A DNA stretch of 22,781 nucleotides from an uncultured bacterium. GTDB lineage: Bacteria; Bacillota_I; Bacilli_A; RF39; UBA660. Both the position numbers and the translations under genes were made by a program. This document shows positions 16,350-22,566 of this stretch, one piece after another (the first letter of the stretch is position 1; each line of letters opens with the position of its first letter). The notes beneath the pieces were generated by a model. That model did no database searches and was not told the origin of the DNA. It saw nothing but the letters and a program-made list of their open reading frames with translations. The DNA is taken from NCBI GenBank assembly GCA_949288625.1, contig CASEKZ010000076.1:1-22781 (forward strand). The letters run 5' to 3'.

Positions 16350-18151
16350 CTTGCGTCAAATTTCTTTCTTTCTTCGGTATTTAGAATTCTTTTTCTCATT
16401 CTATAAGCTTCTGGTGTTATTTCAACTAACTCATCAGAATTAATGTAATCTAAGCACACTTCTAGTGATAGCTTTCTTGGTCTTTTTAAAACAACGGTAT
16501 GGTCTTTTCCTGCACTTCTGGTGTTAGTTTGTTGTTTTTGCTTTACAACGTTTACCGCCAAATCATTTTCACGGTTGTTTTCACCTACTATCATTCCCTC
16601 ATAAACTTCACAGCCAGGTTCAATAAACATAACTCCCCTATCTTCTAACTGACCAAGACCATAGCTAGAAGCTTTTCCGTTTTCCATCGAAACCAAAACT
16701 CCTTGACTTCTTTCACCAACTACTGCATCCGCGATTGGCATGTATTCTTTAAAGGTATGATTTATTATTCCATAACCCTTAGTCATCGTCATAAAATCAG
16801 TCATAAATCCTATTAAACCACGTGAAGGTATAGTATAATTTAGCCTAACTATGTTCTCCTTATTCGCCATGTTATCCATAATGCCACCACGAGTACCTAA
16901 GGCTTCTATTACTCCTCCAACGTTATCTTGTGGAACCTCAAGCTGTAAATCTTCATAAGGCTCACATTTAATCCCATCTATTTCCTTAATTATTACCTCA
17001 GGTTTTGATACTTGAAGTTCATATCCTTCTCTTCTCATGTTTTCAATTAATATCGAAAGATGAAGTTCACCACGACCTGAGACAATCCAACTTTCAGTAT
17101 CATTTACTCTTACTCTTAACGATACATCCCTTTGCGTTTCCTTCATTAGCCTTTCTTCTAGTTTTCTTGCCGTTACAAACTTACCTTCACGTCCCGCAAA
17201 TGGTGAGGTGTTAACGCCAAAAGTCATTTGTAAAGTTGGCTCATCAATTCTAAGAATAGGAAGAGCCTCTTCTTTTCCTATATCACAAACGGTTTCACCA
17301 ACTGATATATCAGGAAGACCAGATATCGCGATTATCTCTCCTGCGTGAGCTTCTTTTATTTCTATTCTTTTAAGTCCTAAAAATCCGAATAACTTTTGCA
17401 CCCGAAACTGTTTTATAGAACCATCTAATCTTACGCAAGATACCATTTCGTTTTCTTTTATCGTTCCCCTTGCAATTCTTCCAATACCAATTCTTCCAAC
17501 GTAATCATTATAATCAAGCAACGCCGGTTGAAATTGAAGTGATGATTTATCATCCATGTTTGGTTGTGGAATAAACTTAATAATCATATCCAAAATAGGA
17601 TTCATCGTATGTTTTTGGGTAGATAAATCCTTATCTAAGCTCGAAGTACCATTAATTGCAGATGCATAAGCAACCGGAAATTCAAGCTGAGAATCATCCG
17701 CTCCAAGCTCAATAAATAACTCTAGCACCTCATCTAATACCTCATCTATTCTAGTTGATGGTTTATCAACTTTATTTATTACAACAATCGGTTTTAATCC
17801 AGCTTCCAAAGCCTTTTTTAAAACAAATCTGGTTTGGGGCATGGTTCCTTCATAAGCATCGACAACTAATAAAACACCATCTACCATGTGCATAATACGC
17901 TCAACTTCCCCACCGAAATCAGCGTGACCCGGAGTATCTAAAATATTTATCCTGTAACCTTTATAATTAATGGCCGTTGTTTTAGCAAGTATCGTTATTC
18001 CTCTTTCTTTTTCAATGGCATTTGAATCCATTGCCCGATCATCAATATGTTCTTTTTCTCTTAACGTATCTGATTGTTTTAACAATTCATCAACAAGCGT
18101 TGTTTTACCATGGTCAACATGGGCAATAATCGCAACGTTTCTTATTTCCAT
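16337..18151 (-). CDS. typA: Ribosome-associated GTPase TypA/BipA
   Basis: This 604-aa translational GTPase of the EF-G/LepA superfamily binds 70S ribosomes and supports 50S assembly and growth at low temperature or under stress. The G motifs are AHVDHGKT (10-17), DTPGH (72-76) and NKVD (126-129). They are followed by the beta-barrel domain II, the EF-G-like domains III and V, and the BipA-specific C-terminal domain (SRGLIGFMTDFMT, then RSAGKDHTVVL and RRKLSLE-like segments). Length is full. The ATG follows GAAGGTG at 7-bp spacing, and a strong promoter lies at 18181-18210. It is a monocistronic unit. Confidence 0.97.
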   Translation of the reverse strand: MEIRNVAIIAHVDHGKTTLVDELLKQSDTLREKEHIDDRAMDSNAIEKERGITILAKTTAINYKGYRINILDTPGHADFGGEVERIMHMVDGVLLVVDAYEGTMPQTRFVLKKALEAGLKPIVVINKVDKPSTRIDEVLDEVLELFIELGADDSQLEFPVAYASAINGTSSLDKDLSTQKHTMNPILDMIIKFIPQPNMDDKSSLQFQPALLDYNDYVGRIGIGRIARGTIKENEMVSCVRLDGSIKQFRVQKLFGFLGLKRIEIKEAHAGEIIAISGLPDISVGETVCDIGKEEALPILRIDEPTLQMTFGVNTSPFAGREGKFVTARKLEERLMKETQRDVSLRVRVNDTESWIVSGRGELHLSILIENMRREGYELQVSKPEVIIKEIDGIKCEPYEDLQLEVPQDNVGGVIEALGTRGGIMDNMANKENIVRLNYTIPSRGLIGFMTDFMTMTKGYGIINHTFKEYMPIADAVVGERSQGVLVSMENGKASSYGLGQLEDRGVMFIEPGCEVYEGMIVGENNRENDLAVNVVKQKQQTNTRSAGKDHTVVLKRPRKLSLEVCLDYINSDELVEITPEAYRMRKRILNTEERKKFDARKNS

Positions 18152-18180
18152 AACTTACACCTTCTTTTTCTGACCAGTTA

Positions 18181-18210
18181 ATTATAGCACAAAAAAGCAA
18201 AAAATTACAA
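18181..18210 (-). promoter_or_regulatory. typA promoter
   Basis: On the minus strand TTGTAA (18205-18210), an 18-bp spacer and a perfect TATAAT (18181-18186) with a TGn extended -10 lie about 30 bp upstream of the typA start codon. Confidence 0.75.
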
Positions 18211-18241
18211 AAAAATTAAAAAGTAAGCAAATGCTTACTTT
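18211..18241 (-). terminator. Intrinsic terminator of the J-like membrane protein gene
   Basis: An 8-bp stem AAGTAAGC / GCTTACTT (18221-18228 and 18233-18240) with a 4-nt loop is followed on the minus strand by TTTTTAATTTTTTT. It abuts the stop codon at 18240. Confidence 0.75.
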
Positions 18242-18971
18242 ATATTATTGTTTTTCCTTCAGGAACAAAGAAAGCTACGTTGCTTTTTCCATTCGCATAC
18301 TCTCTAAATTCGCCTGATAAAGAATTATTTTCACCCAAAAGACTAACCGCCTCATCAATTGAAATTATTTTACCTAAGCCCGCTTTAACTAGCTCATCAG
18401 CTTTTTCTTTAGTAGTCCTACCTATTACAACGTCACCAGCATAAACAAAGTCTAAATCCCTATATGCCCCAGACACCTCGTAATATGAAAAACCATAATC
18501 TTCAAATAAATCATTTAATTTATCCTTGGTATCTTCTTTTTGAACTTCATACTCAACGCACACGTTATATTTTTGACTTTCTTTATCCATGTGATTACTT
18601 ACCAGTTTAGATGCCCCAAAGGCACATACGACAACCAAAACACCCGCCACAACTTTGGTAGCCACTGGTTTTAAATTAAATTTTTTAGTTTGCTTTCTTT
18701 TGCTACCTTGATTATGCTCAAGCCTATAATTAGCATTCATTTGTTTGTTCTTCTCATTAACCATCTTTGCAAATATTGATGCTTCACGAAAATCATTTAC
18801 ACGATGTAATAACGCTTCGTATTTATCTTCCATTTCTTTTAATATTTTACGTTCACCATCAGTAGGAGTATCACCAACTAACCTTTTATACTTATCTATT
18901 CTTTGACGAACAACCTCAGTACTACTATTTTCTGGCACACCTACTAACTGATAAATATTATATGATGTCAT
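18240..18971 (-). CDS. Membrane protein with degenerate J-like N-terminus and LysM-like C-terminus
   Basis: This 243-aa protein is unnamed. Residues about 4-60 (NIYQLVGVPENSS, helices, a terminal conserved Arg) look like a DnaJ J-domain whose HPD tripeptide is missing, so it should not stimulate DnaK normally. A basic, polar linker (about 65-100) precedes one transmembrane helix (about 104-123). The outer part starts EYEVQKEDTKDKLNDLFEDYG and contains AGDVVIG, a layout like a LysM repeat, although the match is weak. The predicted topology is N-terminus inside and C-terminus outside. AGGTGA precedes the ATG; it has a near-consensus promoter and its own terminator. Both domain assignments are tentative. 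Confidence 0.7.
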   Translation of the reverse strand: MTSYNIYQLVGVPENSSTEVVRQRIDKYKRLVGDTPTDGERKILKEMEDKYEALLHRVNDFREASIFAKMVNEKNKQMNANYRLEHNQGSKRKQTKKFNLKPVATKVVAGVLVVVCAFGASKLVSNHMDKESQKYNVCVEYEVQKEDTKDKLNDLFEDYGFSYYEVSGAYRDLDFVYAGDVVIGRTTKEKADELVKAGLGKIISIDEAVSLLGENNSLSGEFREYANGKSNVAFFVPEGKTII

Positions 18972-18993
18972 ACATAATCACCTATCCTATTAA

Positions 18994-19022
18994 ATAATAT
19001 CAATTTTAATTATTATTGTCAA
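18994..19022 (-). promoter_or_regulatory. Promoter of the J-like membrane protein gene
   Basis: TTGACA (19017-19022), a 17-bp spacer and TATTAT (18994-18999) preceded by TGn lie on the minus strand upstream of the gene ending at 18240. This is nearly full consensus. Confidence 0.8.
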
Positions 19023-19037
19023 ATAAAAGAAGTGCTA

Positions 19038-20684
19038 TTACACTTCTTGTATCACGGTAATTATCATTGGTTTACACTCTGTTTCTTCATATAAATATTT
19101 ACTTAATCTTTCTCTTATACCAACTTTAATTTTATTATATTCAACATAATTATCAGTCGTATTTTCCTTAATAACTTCTAAAGATATACGTTTCATCTCA
19201 TCAATTAAATTACCACTTTCTTTTACGTATATAAACCCTCTTGTTAAAACTTCTGGTAGTGATAACACTTCCTTTGTTTTTTTATCTATGGTAGCACAAA
19301 TTATTACGATGCCACTATTTGATAATAATTCTCTATCCTTTAATACTAACTCTCCTATATCCTGAGATGAATTTCCATCTATTAAAACGTCATCAACACT
19401 TACTTTTTCTTTAATATCTTTTAATTCACCATTAATAAAAGTTACAACATCACCATTTTGCTTTAACAAAATGTTTTCTTTTTTCATTCCTACGTGACTA
19501 GCACACTTAGCATTTGCAACCATATGACGATACTCACCAATAACAGGCATGTAATATTTAGGATTCATTAAATCAAGCATTAACATAATATCCTCACTTG
19601 ATGCATGATGAAGTAAGTTGTCTTTTCTAGACATAGTAACAACAGATGCACCCGCCTTAGAAATATCATCAACTACCTTGATAGCCAATTTTTCATTATA
19701 ATCATTTATTGGCTCCATGAAAAACACGGTATCCGTAGGTTTTATCTTAACGTATTTGTCATAACCATTTATTATTCTATTTAAATTCATAAATGGTTTT
19801 TCCCGTTCATTTGATATTAAGATTATTACATCTTTATCATTAATGTTACTAAGGTCACCAATTCTTTCACGATCAAACTTAACATAATTATTATCAAGAA
19901 TATCATTTATGATTCCTTGAAGTTTATGCCCCATCACAACAACACGTCTAGTCGTTTTAGAAATTTCGTTAAATAATTCTTCTATTCTTGCAACATGTGC
20001 TGTAAAAACAGTAACAATAAGCCTATTTTCACTTGAATTAATGGTATCTTTAATAAGTTTATCAATTCTGTTTTTAGGTGATGTATACCCTATTTTATCA
20101 GCATACATAGACTCTCCCAACAAGCATAAAACACCTTGTTTACCAATATATGCAAGCTTTCCTATATCAGCCTTATAAGGTCCAAGCATAGTTGCATCAA
20201 ATATATAATTACCAGTATAAAAAATGGTTCCATCCAAAGTATTTAATGCATATCCAACGTTATCAGGTACAGAATGTGTTAACCTAACTGGAAAAACACT
20301 ATTTTTTCCAAAATCTATTTTTCTATAAGGATCAATCGTTACTAAATTAGTATACTTTACACCAGCTGAATCTAGTTCTTTTTTTAATATGTTAGCTGTG
20401 AACCTTGTCGCATAAACCCTTAAGTTAGGAACTTCAGAAACTATGTCACAAACCGCTCCCATGTTCTTTTCATGACCATGAGTTATAAATAAGCCCTTTA
20501 TGTTTCTTATGTTTTGCTTTATATAATCAAAATTAGGAATAACATAATCAACACCCAAAAGCTTATCACTAGCATACTTTAATCCCGCATCAAAAATAAA
20601 AATATCAGAATCTACCTTAACCACATACATGTTTTTTCCTTCTTCATTAAGGCCACCTAATGCAAATATCTTAATCTTACTCAC
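19038..20684 (-). CDS. RNase J-family protein, catalytically degenerate (RNase J2-like)
   Basis: This 548-aa protein has the full RNase J layout: metallo-beta-lactamase, beta-CASP insertion and C-terminal domain. RNase J enzymes cut and degrade mRNA from the 5' end. Here the metal site is eroded. The usual HGHEDH motif reads HGHEKN (69-74, losing the Asp and last His), TGD reads TGN (Asn 159), and PVHGE reads PVIGE (Ile 382). H137 and H360 remain. The ESTN and GSQGEP motifs of active members are also altered. It should therefore be a weak or inactive nuclease. RNase J2 is the known degenerate partner of RNase J1, so a structural or regulatory subunit is likely. Start is GTG with AAGGAGGG. Confidence 0.85.
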   Translation of the reverse strand: MSKIKIFALGGLNEEGKNMYVVKVDSDIFIFDAGLKYASDKLLGVDYVIPNFDYIKQNIRNIKGLFITHGHEKNMGAVCDIVSEVPNLRVYATRFTANILKKELDSAGVKYTNLVTIDPYRKIDFGKNSVFPVRLTHSVPDNVGYALNTLDGTIFYTGNYIFDATMLGPYKADIGKLAYIGKQGVLCLLGESMYADKIGYTSPKNRIDKLIKDTINSSENRLIVTVFTAHVARIEELFNEISKTTRRVVVMGHKLQGIINDILDNNYVKFDRERIGDLSNINDKDVIILISNEREKPFMNLNRIINGYDKYVKIKPTDTVFFMEPINDYNEKLAIKVVDDISKAGASVVTMSRKDNLLHHASSEDIMLMLDLMNPKYYMPVIGEYRHMVANAKCASHVGMKKENILLKQNGDVVTFINGELKDIKEKVSVDDVLIDGNSSQDIGELVLKDRELLSNSGIVIICATIDKKTKEVLSLPEVLTRGFIYVKESGNLIDEMKRISLEVIKENTTDNYVEYNKIKVGIRERLSKYLYEETECKPMIITVIQEV

Positions 20685-20717
20685 AATATCCCTCCTTTCT
20701 TTTTATTAAGCTATATA

Positions 20718-20726
20718 ATTATAACA
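20718..20726 (-). promoter_or_regulatory. Extended -10 promoter of the RNase J-like gene
   Basis: TGTTATAAT on the minus strand is a perfect extended -10 element. The -35 region, 17 bp further upstream, is poor (TTTTAT), as is common for extended -10 promoters. AAGGAGGG and the GTG start follow. Confidence 0.6.
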
Positions 20727-20734
20727 TGTTTTTA

Positions 20735-20762
20735 TATAAAATAAAAGAAGGATGATTCCTTC
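20735..20762 (-). terminator. Intrinsic terminator of the SipW-type surface protein gene
   Basis: The stem GAAGGA / TCCTTC (20747-20752 and 20757-20762) with a 4-nt loop is followed on the minus strand by TTTTATTTTAT. It starts 1 bp after the stop codon. Confidence 0.65.
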
Positions 20763-20763
20763 A

Positions 20764-21366
20764 TTAATTTGTCTTTTGCTCAAACCCAAAGGTTAAGTTA
20801 TAGTTTATCTTTGCTCCCTCAGCTGGAATTGCTGGCTGTTCCATGCTAAATTGTGATGAATCAAGCCAAAGATGTATAATTTCAATGTTGATAGAATTAC
20901 CAGGTTCTATCACGATGTTTGCCTCTTCAAAAGCAGAGTCTCCGTATAATTCATCGTTATTTATCATCGAATGATAATAAGCTGCAAGCATTGTTGTTGT
21001 ATCGATATATGCCTCATCTCCACCAGCAGTAGGTTTATCAACATTATTAACATCATAATTATTAGGCGATGTAACCGTTTTTAATACCGCTGGTATACTT
21101 CCGGTATTTGTTACTGTAACATAATAACCTACCGCATCATTTGGTTTTGAAAAGGTGCTCGTTGTTGTTACTGTGTTTCCAGAAACACTACATTCTGCAG
21201 TTGATCCCCCCTCTTCAGCCTTCTCACACAAGTACGTAAGTTCAAACTCTCCTTTTGCCGTTGCAGTTCCATTTATTGTTAATGTATCACTAAATAATGC
21301 ATAGCCTACCGCTACCGCTAAGACAAATAAAACTACTCCTATTATTACTTTCTTTTTCTTGTTCAT
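20764..21366 (-). CDS. SipW-dependent-type secreted surface protein (TasA/camelysin-like)
   Basis: This 200-aa exported protein has a Lys-rich start (KKKK), a hydrophobic helix (about 7-24) and the motif GYALFSDTLT with TATA shortly after, the signature of SipW-type signal peptides processed by an ER-type signal peptidase. The mature part is Thr/Ser/Asn-rich with beta-strand character (YYVTVTNTGSIPAVL), matching the TasA/camelysin beta-sandwich style. Cys 47 and Cys 59 could form a disulfide. Known TasA proteins form biofilm fibres; whether this one does is unknown. No sipW-like peptidase gene is present in the window. GGAGGTAAC precedes the ATG. Transcription comes from the poly-G promoter at 21399-21427, so expression is probably phase-variable. 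Confidence 0.85.
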   Translation of the reverse strand: MNKKKKVIIGVVLFVLAVAVGYALFSDTLTINGTATAKGEFELTYLCEKAEEGGSTAECSVSGNTVTTTSTFSKPNDAVGYYVTVTNTGSIPAVLKTVTSPNNYDVNNVDKPTAGGDEAYIDTTTMLAAYYHSMINNDELYGDSAFEEANIVIEPGNSINIEIIHLWLDSSQFSMEQPAIPAEGAKINYNLTFGFEQKTN

Positions 21367-21382
21367 AAGTTACCTCCACTAC

Positions 21383-21452
21383 TTTATTTTACATGTTTAT
21401 AATATCATATACCCCCCCCCCGGTCAATATTTTTATCTATTGTGGAAAACAA
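21383..21452. repeat. 70-bp direct repeat, copy 1 (C10 tract)
   Basis: This 70-bp segment is nearly identical to 22498-22566. The two copies differ by one substitution (t at 21438, a at 22552) and by the length of the C run (10 here, 9 there). Similarity stops at the repeat edges: the genes that follow are unrelated. The repeat holds a complete promoter for the leftward gene and a TTTTCCACA 9-mer (minus, 21441-21449). Confidence 0.95.
21399..21427 (-). promoter_or_regulatory. Homopolymer-spacer promoter of the SipW-type gene (G10, 17-bp spacer)
   Basis: On the minus strand TTGACC (21422-21427) is followed by ten G (21412-21421), TATATGA, and then TATTAT (21399-21404) with a TGn extension. 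The -35/-10 spacing is exactly 17 bp, the sigma-A optimum, so this allele is predicted ON. Loss or gain of one G would shift spacing. The start codon lies about 33 bp past the -10 box. Confidence 0.8.
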
Positions 21453-21467
21453 AGCGTATAATTTTGT

Positions 21468-21504
21468 AAAAACAAAAAAAGAGCCTTTTTTTAAAACTCT
21501 TTTT
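21468..21504 (-). terminator. Intrinsic terminator of the 296-aa membrane protein gene
   Basis: An 8-bp stem AAAAAGAG / CTCTTTTT (21476-21483 and 21497-21504) is followed on the minus strand by TTTTTTTGTTTTT. It lies about 80 bp past the stop at 21587. The stretch between (21505-21586) holds only an imperfect hairpin (about 21526-21560) and no gene. Confidence 0.65.
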
Positions 21505-21586
21505 AACAATTCATGACTTTTTTATTAATACTTATCTAAAAGTTTTGTTTAATAAGTTTTTATCATTAAACTCTGAAAGTTAGTGC

Positions 21587-22477
21587 TTATTTTATCAACC
21601 CTATATATTTAAATATATAATTTTCATTTTCTTCTTCAAGGATAATCTCGTATACTGGTATTTTTTCTTTATTTTTTATAAAAAATTCTTCTACATCTCC
21701 ACTTATTTTTCCATCATTTGTTTTTGATAAATTATTATCTATGTCATCAGTTACGTTTTCAGGAAAATATATATTTAACTTTTTATTTTCATCTAAATCA
21801 ATATAAAAGAAAGTTGAGAATATTATATGCATTTCGCCATTTAATACATATGCATCATATATATAATGAGTTTGGCCATCCATATAAAAGCCACCTTGTT
21901 CAGCATCTATTTGTATGTACCCATTAGGATTATCTAAATATGCATATAATTCAAACACACCTAAATTATCAACCATTTCGACAGGGGATAGTTTATCATT
22001 TTTCCCAAATAGTTTTTTATATTGTTTCTCTACATCAGTATACATATAAAAATTATTTTCATCACTACAATAAACGCCATCATATCCAAAAAAATCATTA
22101 ATTAAATAATTATTTAATTCATCTTTTTGAATTTTTGAAAGATTATATTGTTTAATTACTTTTTCACATATATTGTTTTCATGGATTGGTTTTGTATTTT
22201 TAATCGATAGAAGAATCTTGTAATTTTCACTAAACTTATGAGCTGCAAGAGAATATACATCATCATTTATTGAATATTTTTTTAGAATATTTTCTGCTTC
22301 TTTACTACTTATTTTTATCTTATTATTACTTTCTTTTTCTGCTTTATTATTTCCAATTAAGTACCCTACGCCTAATCCTAACGCTATAATTATTAATACA
22401 CCTATTAATTTTAATACTCCTCTTATTATTTTTGTTTTCTTACTTGGTCTTCCAACATCATTTTTTAACACTCCCAT
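21587..22477 (-). CDS. Hypothetical membrane-anchored protein, extracellular domain
   Basis: I do not recognise this 296-aa protein. A short cytoplasmic head with GRPSKKTK is followed by one hydrophobic helix (about 20-42, Gly/Ile/Leu-rich, ending GVGYLIG), then a polar, Lys/Asn-rich domain outside the membrane. The ectodomain has an aromatic beta-rich stretch (NNFYMYTD, GGFYMDGQTHYIYDAY, MHIIFSTFFYIDLDE). There is no lipobox or sortase motif, so it is likely an N-terminally anchored surface protein. AAGGAGG precedes the ATG. It shares with the downstream SipW-type gene an almost identical promoter repeat, here with nine G. Its terminator separates the two units. Confidence 0.75.
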   Translation of the reverse strand: MGVLKNDVGRPSKKTKIIRGVLKLIGVLIIIALGLGVGYLIGNNKAEKESNNKIKISSKEAENILKKYSINDDVYSLAAHKFSENYKILLSIKNTKPIHENNICEKVIKQYNLSKIQKDELNNYLINDFFGYDGVYCSDENNFYMYTDVEKQYKKLFGKNDKLSPVEMVDNLGVFELYAYLDNPNGYIQIDAEQGGFYMDGQTHYIYDAYVLNGEMHIIFSTFFYIDLDENKKLNIYFPENVTDDIDNNLSKTNDGKISGDVEEFFIKNKEKIPVYEIILEEENENYIFKYIGLIK

Positions 22478-22497
22478 ACTTTTTCCTCCTTATTTTT

Positions 22498-22566
22498 TTT
22501 ATTTTACATGTTTATAATATCATATACCCCCCCCCGGTCAATATTTTTATCAATTGTGGAAAACAA
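22498..22566. repeat. 69-bp direct repeat, copy 2 (C9 tract)
   Basis: This is the second copy of the promoter repeat at 21383-21452, in the same orientation with start points 1115 bp apart. Homologous recombination between copies would delete the 296-aa gene and leave one hybrid promoter in front of the SipW-type gene. Confidence 0.95.
22514..22541 (-). promoter_or_regulatory. Homopolymer-spacer promoter of the 296-aa gene (G9, 16-bp spacer)
   Basis: The elements match copy 1: TTGACC (22536-22541), nine G (22527-22535), TATATGA and TATTAT (22514-22519) on the minus strand. Spacing is 16 bp, one short of optimum, so this allele should be weaker than the 17-bp copy, though the extended -10 may keep some activity. 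Confidence 0.75.

Noticed and set aside
21441..21449. Replication origin suggested by DnaA-box-like 9-mers
   Set aside because: Only one site per repeat copy, no cluster, no dnaA/dnaN neighbourhood.
21412..22535. Poly-C runs as pure sequencing or assembly artefacts
   Set aside because: Homopolymer miscalls could change the exact count, but two long runs at the same place in two repeat copies, inside promoter spacers, cannot be produced by error alone. The exact 10 versus 9 should still be verified in reads.
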